From JANWXR01 sp964608265 (GTDB lineage: Bacteria; Chloroflexota; Anaerolineae; Anaerolineales; UBA6663), in NCBI GenBank assembly GCA_964608265.1, contig CAZSNP010000015.1:14841-78840 (forward strand): a stretch of 64,000 nucleotides of DNA, given 5' to 3'. Under the pieces are notes generated by a model. The model saw only the letters and a list, made by a program, of their open reading frames with translations, did not search any database and was not told where the DNA came from. The position numbers and the translations under genes were made by a program. Below, in pieces: positions 47,901-59,815 of the stretch (positions are counted from its first letter, which is position 1; the number at the start of each line of letters is the position of its first letter).

Positions 47901-48311
47901 ATGCGTCCTTATCGTCGTCGTCATTCCCCCGCCGCGCAGGCTGTGCAGAGCGCCATCTGGATGATCGGGCTGGGCATTCTGTTTCTCACCGGCGATTGGT
48001 GGCCGGGCATCATGATCGTGGTCGGGGTGAGCATGGTAGCCGGCGCGCTGACGAATGCGCTGTGGCCGGCCGTCGCAGCGATGGAGCCGCCGCGCCCGCC
48101 GCAGCCGTTGCCCGCCCGTGAAGTGCCGCCCCCGCAGCCCAGCAACATCGGCCGCGTAGGGCCCGCTGCTCCGGTGCGAAATCCACCCCCCGCGCCGGTG
48201 GCCGTGCGCCTGCCCGAGATTTGCCCGCACTGCGGCGCACCGCCGCGCTCGCTGCCCAACCGCTCCGATAACCCGAACGCCTGCCCGTATTGCGGAACGG
48301 ATTTGTCGTAG
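47901..48311 (+). CDS. Membrane protein with C-terminal zinc ribbon
   Basis: A 136-residue protein with two membrane segments (AIWMIGLGILFLTGDWWPGI and MIVVGVSMVAGALTNALWP), a Pro-rich linker and a C-terminal zinc ribbon of two CPxCG knuckles (CPHCGAPP and CPYCGTDLS). The ATG at 47901 with TGAGGAGA upstream is preferred over an earlier in-frame GTG. No specific family recognised. It is divergent from the MBL gene. Confidence 0.75.
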   Translation: MRPYRRRHSPAAQAVQSAIWMIGLGILFLTGDWWPGIMIVVGVSMVAGALTNALWPAVAAMEPPRPPQPLPAREVPPPQPSNIGRVGPAAPVRNPPPAPVAVRLPEICPHCGAPPRSLPNRSDNPNACPYCGTDLS

Positions 48312-48355
48312 GAGCGCGGTGCGCGGGCGACCGGCATCGCGGCTACAAGCCGCTG

Positions 48356-50785
48356 CTACGAGTCGGTCACAAACTGCGGGGCCTCGTCGGTGAGGATAAC
48401 TTCCTTGCCGGAGGGGAAGGTGACTTTGGCGTACGCCGCGCCCGGCTCCTTGCGCACAGCGACGCCCTTGTAACGCACCGTCACCGGCCACGGGAATGGA
48501 TTGTGGCCCTCGAGGTGCACCCGGCGCGGGGTGATGATGCGGATGCCGGCGATGCGCAGAAACAAATGCACCGGCGCGACGCCCCAGACGTAATCTCTCT
48601 CCCCCAAGCCCTCTAAACTATCCGCGTTGTAAGCCTCGCGAAAGGCCTTGTCGGTCTTGAGCGTGTGCAGCATCGCGTCCATCAGCCGCGTCGCCAACTC
48701 GGCGGCCTCGGCGCGATAGCCGTAATCCACCAGGCCCTCGCCCAGCATCGTGTTCCACATCAGCCACACCCCGCCGCTGCCGTCGCGGTTGTCGGGCCGG
48801 TACGCGGGGTCGAGGGCCGAACAATTCGGGATGCCGTACGGCCGCCAATACCGCTGCACATCGAGCAGGGTCTTATCCACCAGCGCCTCGGCGCGGGCCG
48901 GGTTGGGGATGCCGGCCCACAGCGGCAGGAGCAACGTCTGGTCTTGCCGCGTGTAGTCCACAACCGAGACTGTGACGGCGAACTCTTCGGTCAAACCGCT
49001 GACCTCGATCCGCTCCACCTCCGCGTACACCTTGTCGCTCACCGCCGTCGCCACGCCGAAATACCATTGCACGTGCGAGCGTTTCAACGTCTCCACGCGA
49101 TGCCGCCCGCGCTGGCCGCGCCCGCTCACAGTCACCAGCATCTCGGGCTTGGCATCCTTTGGGCCGAGGGCCTTCACCCCAATGCGGGCAAAGGGCCTGA
49201 AGCGGCGATGCACCTCCACGACGAGGTTGCCGCGACCCTCGGCCAGCGTCTCGCCGCGCGTCACTTCATGCGTGTCGCGGTCGCGATAGTGATACGAGGC
49301 CGTCTCGTCGCGCCACATCCCCTCGACCGCCTGCGCGAGTTGCGCCGCGCTGGCCGCCAGGGTTGGGTCCTCGTCACGCCCCAGCAGTTGCGCGATGCGG
49401 ATCAGCGCACGCGCTTCGCGATAGAGGTACGAGGCCAGGTCGGGTGACTCGGCGGCGGTGATGTCGGCGCCCTGCGCCCACGCCTGCCAGCGCACAAAGC
49501 TCGGGTTGTCGTCGAAGGCGGATTGGATGGTGTGCGTCCACTCGGGCACGCCATCCTCATCGCGGTCGTGCCTGGGCGTGAACCACACATCAAAGAAGCG
49601 ATTGAGGCCGGGATAGACCTCCTCGAGGAAGGCGCGGTCTTCGGTGTACTCGTAAATCAGCCAGGCGATGGAGGCGAGCAGCGGGATGCACAGCGCCTTG
49701 TTGCGTTGCCCGGCCAGGCCGGGCTTCCAATCGATGAAGCCCTTCTCATCCTGCACCGCCAGCCAGTTGCGCAGCACGGCCCTGGCCAATTCGGGCGCGG
49801 CGCTGACGATCTGCGGCGCGGTGACGTAGGCCTCGGTCGCCACCTGCCCACCCCATTGCCAGTTGTGGTCCGAACCGTCGCCCTTGCGGCTGTAGCCCTT
49901 GTCGGGCGTGCGGGTGAAGACGAACGACGGGCCTGGCAGATGCGGCGTCGGCCCGACGAAACTCCGCAGCGCGACGGTCTGCGCGAAGGCCAGCGCAGCG
50001 TCCCAATCCTTATCCCCGGTCTCGATATCGAGCAGCCCGGCGTTGGTCAGCTCGATCCGCGCGAACTCGCCCTCCCACTCGCGTTCGAAGATGCTGCGGA
50101 TGAGGTCGACACTCTCCTCGATTGAAGGCCGCGCCGCCTGCGCCCAGCGGATGAGCACCGGCGTGTCGGGCGCGAGTTCGAGGGTGCGCGTCAGGGCCGG
50201 GAAGGGCGATGTATCCGCCGCGATCTCGCCATCGCCCTCCATCGCAATGACGATATCGAGGTTGCCCGAGTGGCCGTGCAGCGCCATCCACTCCCCTCTC
50301 CCTTTGGGAGAGGGGTCGGGGGTGAGGGCTGGGCTGAGGGGCTGGGCTTCATCCAGCGCCTTGAGCACGCCGGCGAGCGAGAAGCGAATAGTGCGCGGCG
50401 CGTCGTCGGGCGAATGGTTGACGAACGTGAATTGCCCGGCGATGGAGTGCGAGTCCGGCGCCCAGTAGTGAGCGGTGACCGACAGGCCTTCGAGCGGCTG
50501 AAAGGTGACGCGCAGATAGTTGACGAAGAACGCCCGCACCGCCGGCGAGAACACGAATTGCGCCGGGTCGCTCAGCATCCGGTCGCCATCGCCAAAAATG
50601 GGGAAGAGGCGCATGTCGCGCGCCCGCAGCCCGTAGGTCGTGCGGAGCGCCAGGGCCGGCGGCTCACCGCCCGCGAGGCTCAGTTCCCAGGTTTGGTCAT
50701 CCGCGTAATCGGTTGGGGTGAGGCGCGTATCGGCCGATATCCGCAGCGCCAGCGCGTCATCCTGCGTCAGATACCAATCGCGCAT
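48356..50785 (-). CDS. Glycoside hydrolase-like protein, predicted (alpha/alpha)6 barrel
   Basis: An 809-residue protein resembling GH63/MGH1-like glycosidases. An N-terminal beta-sandwich (residues 1-240) precedes an (alpha/alpha)6 domain with NWQWGGQVATEAYV, NWLAVQDEKGFIDWKPGLAG, HDRDEDGVPEWTHTIQSAFD and, near the C-terminus, DNRDGSGGVWLMWNTMLGEG. Acidic residues in those blocks are candidate catalysts. No signal peptide, so it probably acts on cytoplasmic sugars such as glucosylglycerate-type solutes (inference). The ATG at 50785 is chosen because TACAAT lies eight bases upstream; the frame also has a TTG three codons earlier. An in-frame CCCCTCTCCC palindrome adds LTPDPSPKGRGEW near residue 155. 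Confidence 0.78.
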   Translation of the reverse strand: MRDWYLTQDDALALRISADTRLTPTDYADDQTWELSLAGGEPPALALRTTYGLRARDMRLFPIFGDGDRMLSDPAQFVFSPAVRAFFVNYLRVTFQPLEGLSVTAHYWAPDSHSIAGQFTFVNHSPDDAPRTIRFSLAGVLKALDEAQPLSPALTPDPSPKGRGEWMALHGHSGNLDIVIAMEGDGEIAADTSPFPALTRTLELAPDTPVLIRWAQAARPSIEESVDLIRSIFEREWEGEFARIELTNAGLLDIETGDKDWDAALAFAQTVALRSFVGPTPHLPGPSFVFTRTPDKGYSRKGDGSDHNWQWGGQVATEAYVTAPQIVSAAPELARAVLRNWLAVQDEKGFIDWKPGLAGQRNKALCIPLLASIAWLIYEYTEDRAFLEEVYPGLNRFFDVWFTPRHDRDEDGVPEWTHTIQSAFDDNPSFVRWQAWAQGADITAAESPDLASYLYREARALIRIAQLLGRDEDPTLAASAAQLAQAVEGMWRDETASYHYRDRDTHEVTRGETLAEGRGNLVVEVHRRFRPFARIGVKALGPKDAKPEMLVTVSGRGQRGRHRVETLKRSHVQWYFGVATAVSDKVYAEVERIEVSGLTEEFAVTVSVVDYTRQDQTLLLPLWAGIPNPARAEALVDKTLLDVQRYWRPYGIPNCSALDPAYRPDNRDGSGGVWLMWNTMLGEGLVDYGYRAEAAELATRLMDAMLHTLKTDKAFREAYNADSLEGLGERDYVWGVAPVHLFLRIAGIRIITPRRVHLEGHNPFPWPVTVRYKGVAVRKEPGAAYAKVTFPSGKEVILTDEAPQFVTDS
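50293..50315. repeat. In-frame 'CCCCTCTCCC-ttt-GGGAGAGGGG' palindrome
   Basis: A perfect 10-bp stem with a TTT loop inside the glycosidase gene, flanked by GGGGGTGAGGGCTGGGCTGA. It is the commonest dialect of this window (also at 8299, 13848, 14779, 40256, 50878 and 61310). Confidence 0.85.
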
Positions 50786-50877
50786 GGGCCGCAATTGTAT
50801 CGCAGGCGGTCACGGCGGGGATAAAGAGGTTACCTCCGCCCCCGGCATACGCAAGGTCAATGACAGTTCCGGTGGTT

Positions 50878-50985
50878 CGCCCTCACCCCTGCCCTCTCCC
50901 TCCGGGAGAGGGAGACGCGCCTGGCACTTTCGAGTCCCCTCCCCTCTCCCAGCGAGAGAGGGGAGGGGGGTGAGGGAGAGCCGAC
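50878..50985. repeat. Two adjacent CCCTC/GAGGG palindromes
   Basis: GCCCTCTCCC-tcc-GGGAGAGGG (from about 50890) is followed about 40 bases later by CCCTCCCCTCTCCC-agcgag-AGAGGGGAGGG and GGTGAGGG. They occupy most of the 257-bp space between the Asp-box gene and the glycosidase gene. Confidence 0.8.
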
Positions 50986-51005
50986 CAACTGTGCACACAC
51001 ACTGA

Positions 51006-51037
51006 CCTCCCCATCACGCTGTAGCTGTGATGGGAGG
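51006..51037 (-). terminator. Hairpin after the Asp-box protein gene
   Basis: CCTCCCCATCAC-gctgtagct-GTGATGGGAGG forms a stem with one bulged base, 14 bases past the stop. No U-tract follows on the minus strand. Confidence 0.5.
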
Positions 51038-51051
51038 CAAAGCGGGCAGCG

Positions 51052-52458
51052 TTATCGCCCGCGCGCGTACCAGATTCGGCCGGGCGTGTCGTAGCTGAAG
51101 CCCTCGCCCCAGACCAGATGCGTGTTGCCCTGATCATCAATATCCATCTCGTAGTAATCGCCAAAGGGGAAGCGGAAGCCATCCGCAAAAACGTAGCTGT
51201 AGCCGGCCACGTACGTCGAGACATCCACCTCCGCCGACCAGCTCGCGCCGCCGTTGGTCGAGGCGCGATAGTACGTGTTCCACCGGTCGAGGCCCGCCCC
51301 GGCGCGCGTGTCCATCCACGAGATGCGCACGTCGCCGTTGGCGCCGGCGGCGATGGCGGGGAAGGCGTGATGCTTGCCGGCGGCCGCAGTGGAGACATCC
51401 GCCTTCGCCGACCAGGTGACCCCGCCGTTGGCTGACTTCGCAAAGTAGATGCGGTTGGGCGCTTTGTCGGTCGCGTTCGCATTCCACAACGCGTACAGGT
51501 TGCCCGCCGCATCCGAGGCCAGCACCGCCTGCGCGCCGAGGTAGGCCCACCCGCAACTGAACTCGGGGCAGGCCGGCGGCGCGCCGCTCACATCCAGCAC
51601 CGTGGTCGTCCACGTGGCGCCGCCGTCGGTGGATTTGCTGATGAAGAGGTTCACCGGCCCCTTCGCGCCGCCGTTCTGCTTGTAGCCCGCCCAGGCGAAG
51701 AACACATGGCCATTCGGCGTGATCGTGCCGCCGCCCGCGAGCGACCAGCCCAGCTTGCCGTTCGGGTTGATCTGCGATTGGGTGAACGTTTGCCCGCCGT
51801 CGTGCGAATAGGCCGCCCAGATCTTTTGGGCGTGATTGAAGACGACGTACACATCCGGCCCGCGCACGGCGAGGATGGGTTTGTCGGTGCCGGCGTTGGT
51901 GCGGTCGGCCACCACGACGGTCCACGTCGCGCCCGAGTCGGTGGATTTGGCGACGACGGTGTCGCTCTTGCCGTTTTGCAGCCACGAGGCGTACAGCGTG
52001 CGGCCATCCACCGGGTCGACGACGATCTGCGCATCCCATTGCCCGGTGCCGGGCGAGGCGATCTGGCGCGGCGCGCTCCACGTCAAGCCGCGATCATTGC
52101 TGACCTGAAGAATCATCGTCGGGCTGGGGCAGGTCGGGCAGCCGGGCACGCCGAGGTATTGCGGATACAGCACGAAGACATTGCCGAGGCGATCGGCGGC
52201 GATGGCCGGCTCCCAGCCGTCGCCCGCGTTGTACCCCAGTTGAACCTGCGGCGTGAACCCGGCGGCCGGCGCGGCCACGGTGACCCGCTCAGCCACGGGC
52301 GCGTTGACGACCGAGCTTTCCACAAGACCGCTGCGGCGTTTGCCCTTTGTCCCGGGCGGTGCTTCCCAATTGAGCGCGCCCGCGAACAGGGCCAGGAGCA
52401 ATGCTCCCATGAGGGCCACGTAAAACACGATGCGATGTGATTGGGTCGAGGCGGGCAT
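51052..52458 (-). CDS. Secreted Asp-box (BNR/sialidase-like) beta-propeller
   Basis: A 468-residue exported protein (N-terminal segment FYVALMGALLLALFAGALN). Six Asp-box repeats of the S-x-(D/N)-x-G-x-(T/S)-W type are visible: SNDRGLTWS, STDSGATWT, SHDGGQTFT, STDGGATWT, SANGGVTWS and STNGGASWS, which mark a six-bladed propeller as in sialidases and exo-glycosidases. The Arg triad of true sialidases was not recognised, so enzyme activity is unproven. The ATG at 52458 has a GGAGACC site. It lies 17 bases after the FecR-domain gene on the same strand, a likely operon. Confidence 0.82.
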   Translation of the reverse strand: MPASTQSHRIVFYVALMGALLLALFAGALNWEAPPGTKGKRRSGLVESSVVNAPVAERVTVAAPAAGFTPQVQLGYNAGDGWEPAIAADRLGNVFVLYPQYLGVPGCPTCPSPTMILQVSNDRGLTWSAPRQIASPGTGQWDAQIVVDPVDGRTLYASWLQNGKSDTVVAKSTDSGATWTVVVADRTNAGTDKPILAVRGPDVYVVFNHAQKIWAAYSHDGGQTFTQSQINPNGKLGWSLAGGGTITPNGHVFFAWAGYKQNGGAKGPVNLFISKSTDGGATWTTTVLDVSGAPPACPEFSCGWAYLGAQAVLASDAAGNLYALWNANATDKAPNRIYFAKSANGGVTWSAKADVSTAAAGKHHAFPAIAAGANGDVRISWMDTRAGAGLDRWNTYYRASTNGGASWSAEVDVSTYVAGYSYVFADGFRFPFGDYYEMDIDDQGNTHLVWGEGFSYDTPGRIWYARGR

Positions 52459-52475
52459 GCGGGTCTCCGTTCGAG

Positions 52476-53285
52476 CTACGGTATCTGGGTGAAGGTCGGC
52501 GTCGCGGTCGGCAACGGGCCGGGGGTGATGGTGGCGGAGAATTGTTGCGCCTCGGGCACGAACTGCAGCCACTCGGCCATGCGCGCGGCATCAATCGTGA
52601 TCGGTTGCGTTGGATCGTTCACGCCTTTGATGCCGGCCTGCTGCCCGGCGACCAGATCGCGCCGCACCCCGGCGCTGTTCGTCAACGCGCATTCGCCCTC
52701 GAGGCAGGTGATGATCATGTGCGCGTTGGCGGGGTGATACTCCACACCCATCCACGAGCCGCGCACACTCGCCACGCCCACCGGCGTGTTCACATCGAAC
52801 GAGCCGCCGCCCAACGTCTCCGCCACGAACAACCACATCTGCCCGACGCTCAACACAAAACTGGCCGTGTCGCCGGGCGCATCGGGCGAAACATCGGTCA
52901 GGGTGAACTCGGTGTTCGCGCCCAGGCGCAGGATGGAGGCGTCGGAGAGGTCGAGCCGCGCGCGCGCGTCGGCGCCGGTCTGCACGCCGCCGCCCGGCAC
53001 AATCGTCTGCCCGAGGGCGGCCGCCTGCCACGCGCCGGCAGGGTCACTGCGGGCGTTCACCTCGTTCGCCAACTCCGCGAGCGAAGCCGTGCGCGGCGCC
53101 GGCGTGGCCGAGGGCGCGGTGACGGTGAGGTGCAGGGCTGTGGCCGTGGCGATGAGTTCGGCGAGTTGCGTTTGCCTGGCGATGGCCCCGGGCGGAGGCG
53201 TGGGCAGTGCGGTCGGGGCGGCCGCGGCCGGCGCGCAGGCAGCGAGCGCGACGAGCACGACGGGGAGGCAGGGGCGGAGGCGCAT
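52476..53285 (-). CDS. FecR-domain lipoprotein
   Basis: A 269-residue lipoprotein with signal MRLRPCLPVVLVALAACAPA (lipobox LAAC) and a GAGGT site. A helix QTQLAELIATATALHLT shares the ATATALxL motif of the two small paralogues at 46066 and 46582. The middle is a FecR-like domain (LGQTIVPGGGVQTGADARAR, LDLSDASILRLGANTEFTL, FDVNTPVGVASVRGSWMGVE), which in other systems sits outside the membrane in signalling or surface proteins. There is no TonB receptor or FecI nearby. It is followed by the Asp-box protein gene. Confidence 0.82.
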   Translation of the reverse strand: MRLRPCLPVVLVALAACAPAAAAPTALPTPPPGAIARQTQLAELIATATALHLTVTAPSATPAPRTASLAELANEVNARSDPAGAWQAAALGQTIVPGGGVQTGADARARLDLSDASILRLGANTEFTLTDVSPDAPGDTASFVLSVGQMWLFVAETLGGGSFDVNTPVGVASVRGSWMGVEYHPANAHMIITCLEGECALTNSAGVRRDLVAGQQAGIKGVNDPTQPITIDAARMAEWLQFVPEAQQFSATITPGPLPTATPTFTQIP

Positions 53286-53548
53286 GAAGAAACCTCGACG
53301 ATGAGTGATGAAGCGCAAGCGTAATCGAGAGGCGAGGCAACCGACAACAACAACAGTGTTATAGCCGTGTTCGGCGCGCGGCGCAATGGTCTCATCGCCG
53401 TCTCAGGTTTTGCCGGGCAGTTTTGTGGCACATTGCCCACCCCGCTGTACTTCCCGCGGCCTGCCCGCCAACCCAACCGATCACTGCGCGCTCCGTCGCG
53501 TGGTGAACGGAGGATACCGAGCGAGCGGGCAAACCCAACGGTGGAACT

Positions 53549-53905
53549 ATGTCGCGCGCGTGGGCGCCGCTTCGTCCGAGTCTGGTGCCGGCCCTTGTGC
53601 GACCCGTCGCCATCGTCGCCGCCCCCGCCGGTCAAATGGCCATCCTGCCGGCGACCGATGTCTCCCGCAGCATGTGCGCGACCGACATCCTGCCCAACCG
53701 CCTCGAGTCGGCCAAGGCGGCGGCGCTGGCCTTCGTGCAATCGCAGCCGGCCAGCGCGCAGATCGGGTTGGTGGCGTTCGCGGGCTTCGCCCAGATCGTG
53801 CAGATGCCGACGAACGATCAGGAGATTGTGCAGGACGCCATCATCAGCCTCGTCACCGGGCGGCGCACCGCCATCGGCAGCGGCATCCTGAAATCCGTCA
53901 ACATT
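53549..53905 (+). pseudogene. Fragment of a VWA-domain (BatA/aerotolerance-like) protein
   Basis: The frame from about 53580 encodes LVRPVAIVAAPAGQMAILPA, then TDVSRSMCATDILPNRLESA, FVQSQPASAQIGLVAFAGFA and TGRRTAIGSGILKS, which matches the first half of a von Willebrand A domain with MIDAS residues DxSxS and the Thr of RTAIG. The usual N-terminal membrane segments and the second half of the domain are missing; after SGILKS the similarity stops and the frame runs into the glgX leader. Complete homologues are 300 residues or more. It is likely a decayed remnant. The 263 bases upstream (53286-53548) show no gene. Confidence 0.65.
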
Positions 53906-54026
53906 ACCGATGCAGCCCGGCCAAAAAGATACGGCCTCGGTTTGGTACGCTGGTCAGGGGCCGCAGCCCAATTCGGTGATTTCTGGTACGCTGGCGGTCA
54001 CTTTCTTCGTACGGAACTTCAACCCT

Positions 54027-56317
54027 ATGCGCACGAACAAAATCTGGCCTGGGCAGCCCGCCCCACTGGGCGCGACGTGGGATGGCGAAGGCGTCAACTT
54101 CGCGCTCTTCAGCGCCCACGCCACCGGCGTTGATCTGTGTCTCTTTGACTCGGACGAGCCGGTGCGCGAGACCGCGCGGTTCAAGCTGCCCGAGTACACC
54201 CATCAGGTCTGGCACGGCTACGTGCCCGGGCTGAAGCCCGGCCAGCTCTACGGCTACCGCGTGTACGGCCCGCATAAGCCGCAGCAGGGCCACTACTTCA
54301 ATCCCCACAAACTGCTGCTCGACCCCTACGCGCGCGCCATCGCGGGCACGTTCGCCTGGGAGGACGGCGACCGGCTCTTTGGCTACACCATCGGCCACGC
54401 CGAGGCCGAGCTGTCGCTCGACCGCCGTGACAGCGCAGCCCAATTACCCAAGTGTGTCGTCGTTGACCCTGCCTTCGATTGGGAGGCAGACCGCCCGCCG
54501 CGCACCCCGCTCGCGGAGAGCATCATCTACGAAGCGCACGTGAAAGGACTCACGGCGCGCCATCCACAAGTGCCGCCCGCGTTGCGCGGAACGTACCTCG
54601 GGCTGACGTGCGCGCCGGTGCTCGACTATCTCAACGCGCTGGGTGTGACAGCGATTGAGTTGCTGCCGGTGCATCAATTCGTCCTCGACCGCCATCTCGT
54701 CGAGCGCGGGCTGACCAATTACTGGGGCTATCAATCCCTCGGCTTCTTCGCGCCCGAGGCCCGCTACGCCAGCGGCGGGGTGCGCGGGCAGCAGGTGACC
54801 GAGTTCAAACAGATGGTGAAGGCGCTGCATCGCGCCGGTCTCGAGGTCATCCTCGACGTGGTTTACAACCACACCGGCGAGGGCAACCACCTCGGCCCGT
54901 TCCTTTCGTTCAAGGGCCTCGACAACGCCAGCTATTATCGCCTCGTCCTCGATCAGCCGCGCTACTATCACGACTTCACCGGCACCGGCAACACCCTCAA
55001 CGTCGTCGAGCCGAACGTGCTGCAACTCATCAGCGACAGCCTGCGCTATTGGATTCAGGAGATGCACGTGGATGGCTTCCGCTTCGATCTGGCGACGACG
55101 CTGGGCCGCGAGCTGGGCGGCTTCGACCCGCGCGCCGCCTTCTTCGATATCCTGCGGCAGGACCCGGTCATCTCGCAGGCCAAGCTCATCGCCGAGCCGT
55201 GGGACGTGGGTGAACACGGCTATCAGGTCGGCAACTTCCCACCGGGCTGGAGCGAGTGGAACGGCAAGTATCGCGACTCGCTGCGCGATTTCTGGCGCAG
55301 CGCCGAGGGCGGCGTCGGCGATTTCGCCGGTTGCTTCACCGGCAGCCATAGTTTGTTCAGCAAACGCGGGCGGCTGCCGGCGGCCAGCATTAACTTCGTC
55401 ACCGCGCACGACGGCTTCAGCCTGCGCGATTTGGTGAGCTACAACGAGAAGCACAACGAGGCCAACGGCGAGGGCAACCAGGATGGCGAGAGCCACAACC
55501 GCTCGTGGAACTGCGGCGCGGAGGGGCCGACCGAGGACGCCGAAATCATGCAGCTCCGGGCGCGGCAGCAGCGCAATCTGCTGGCCTCGCTGCTGCTCTC
55601 GCAGGGCGTGCCGATGCTGCTCGGCGGCGACGAANNNNNNNNNNNNNNNNNNNNNNNNNNNNNNNNNNNNNNNNNNNNNNNNNNNNNNNNNNNNNNNNNN
55701 NNNNNNNNNNNNNNNNNNNNNNNNNNNNNNNNNNGCTGGCCTCGCTGCTGCTCTCGCAGGGCGTGCCGATGCTGCTCGGCGGCGACGAACTGGGCCGGAC
55801 GCAACAGGGCAACAACAACGCTTACTGCCAGGACAACGAACTCTCGTGGCTCGATTGGGAGAAGATGGATGCGGGCCTGCTGGCCTTCACCCAAAAACTG
55901 ATTCAGCTCCGCCGCGCGCATCCGGTCTTCCGGCAGCGGCGCTGGCTGCGCGGGCGGGCGGTGCGCGGCCTGGGCTTCCGCGATATCGACTGGTTCACGC
56001 CCGAGGGCGAGGAGATGACGGAGGCGAACTGGAGCAACGGCTCGCCGAAGGCGCTGGCGGTCTTCCTCAACGGGCACGGCATCCCCGCGCCCGCTGACCA
56101 GGGCCAGCGCCTCACCGACCAGAGTTTTTATCTACTCTTCAACGCCCACGACGCGCCGGTCACCTTTACGCTGCCCGCCTCCGACTGGCTACTGCGTTGG
56201 GAAAAGGTGCTTGACACCGCCGAACTCTCGCCCGCCGCCGAAGCCGTAGTGTACGACGCCGAAGATGAAGTGACACTCGAGGCCCGCTCGCTGGCCGTGT
56301 TCCGGCACGCGCCGTGA
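54027..56317 (+). CDS. glgX: Glycogen debranching enzyme (isoamylase type)
   Basis: About 711 residues once the false gap (55635-55734) and its 55-base duplicate are collapsed; removing 155 bases joins the two frames exactly. GlgX cleaves alpha-1,6 branches of limit dextrin in glycogen breakdown. An N-terminal CBM48 (GATWDGEGVNFALFSAHATG) is followed by a GH13 barrel with ILDVVYNHTGEGN (region I), GFRFDLATTLGRE (nucleophile Asp), LIAEPWDVGEHGY (acid/base Glu), FVTAHDGFSLRDLVSYNEKH (region IV) and NELSWLDWEKMD. The ATG at 54027 gives MRTNKIWPGQPAPLGATWDG, a standard start; upstream in-frame codons belong to a leader. It is flanked by two gene fragments. Confidence 0.93.
55635..55734. other. 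Scaffold gap of 100 N inside glgX, probably not real
   Basis: The 55 bases before (55580-55634) and after (55735-55789) are identical. Collapsing the duplicate and the N run restores a continuous glgX frame, which is strong evidence of a contig-overlap artefact. Confidence 0.92.
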
Positions 56318-56438
56318 AGCGGCCCGCGTTGGGGCTGTCACTCCGAGCGAAGCAAGGACTCACTCCATTCCGCTAGTGCTTCCGCGTTCCGCCAACGGTC
56401 CTTCGCTCGGGCCGGCACTTCCTCCCCCATCCGCTCCA

Positions 56439-56653
56439 TCACTGCTGGCTGCACTCTCGCGCCACGGCCATCATCGCCGCCAGGCTGCGCTCCACATCCT
56501 CGTCGGTGGACGCCCACGACGAGACGCTGATGCGCATGGCCGGGTGGCCCTGCCAAACCGTGGCTCGCAAGGGCAGCGCCTCCGCGCCGGCGAGCGCGCC
56601 GTGGCCCGGGCGTTGCCGCAACAAATCGCCAATTGCTTTCCACTTTCTACCGG

Positions 56654-56660
<7 letters not shown>
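56439..56660 (-). pseudogene. C-terminal fragment of a class V aminotransferase-like protein
   Basis: On the minus strand the frame encodes GAEALPLRATVWQGHPAMRI followed by SVSSWASTDEDVERSLAAMM and ends AVARECSQQ. It resembles the final 60 residues of class V aminotransferase/decarboxylase-family PLP proteins (a TVW.G..AMR.SVS.W.T...DVERSL pattern). The rest of the enzyme, including the PLP lysine, is absent; the fragment starts right beside the uvrA stop codon. It is likely a relic of a gene destroyed by rearrangement. The remaining bases to the glgX stop (56318-56438) show nothing. Confidence 0.6.
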
Positions 56661-59542
<2,882 letters not shown>

Positions 59543-59632
59543 GCGAAGCCACCTCGAACGAATGAACTACGGGGCGAACGGAGGGGAATTATAACAAACG
59601 GCGCGCGGAATCAGCGGCCCCAATATGCTTCG

Positions 59633-59733
59633 GTGTGCACGCACAGGATGTCAGCCGCTCCTTCGACTGCGCGGGCAACGGCAGCCCGCTCCGCTCAGGA
59701 TGCGGCTTCGACAGACAACTCGTGCGTGCACAC
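59633..59733. repeat. Long-arm inverted repeat 'GTGTGCACGCAC...GTGCGTGCACAC'
   Basis: Perfect 12-bp arms (59633-59644 and 59722-59733) with GGCTTCGACAG/CTTCGACTG-like words between. It lies in the 273-bp space between uvrA and the cyclodeaminase-like gene, which shows no coding sequence. Confidence 0.7.
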
Positions 59734-59740
59734 TATGCTT

Positions 59741-59794
59741 CGCGCCAAGCCGCAAAGGGGCCAAGATTCTTTTGCGTCGTGGCGTCTTGGCGCG
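59741..59794. repeat. Palindromic 'CGCGCCAAGCCGCAAAG...CTTGGCGCG' element
   Basis: Perfect 9-bp ends CGCGCCAAG/CTTGGCGCG with GCCGCAAAG and TTTGCGTCG words inside. It is the same dialect as 31137-31204 and 60789-60845. Confidence 0.75.
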
Positions 59795-59815
59795 ATACAG
59801 TGTCTGTGCCGCCCT

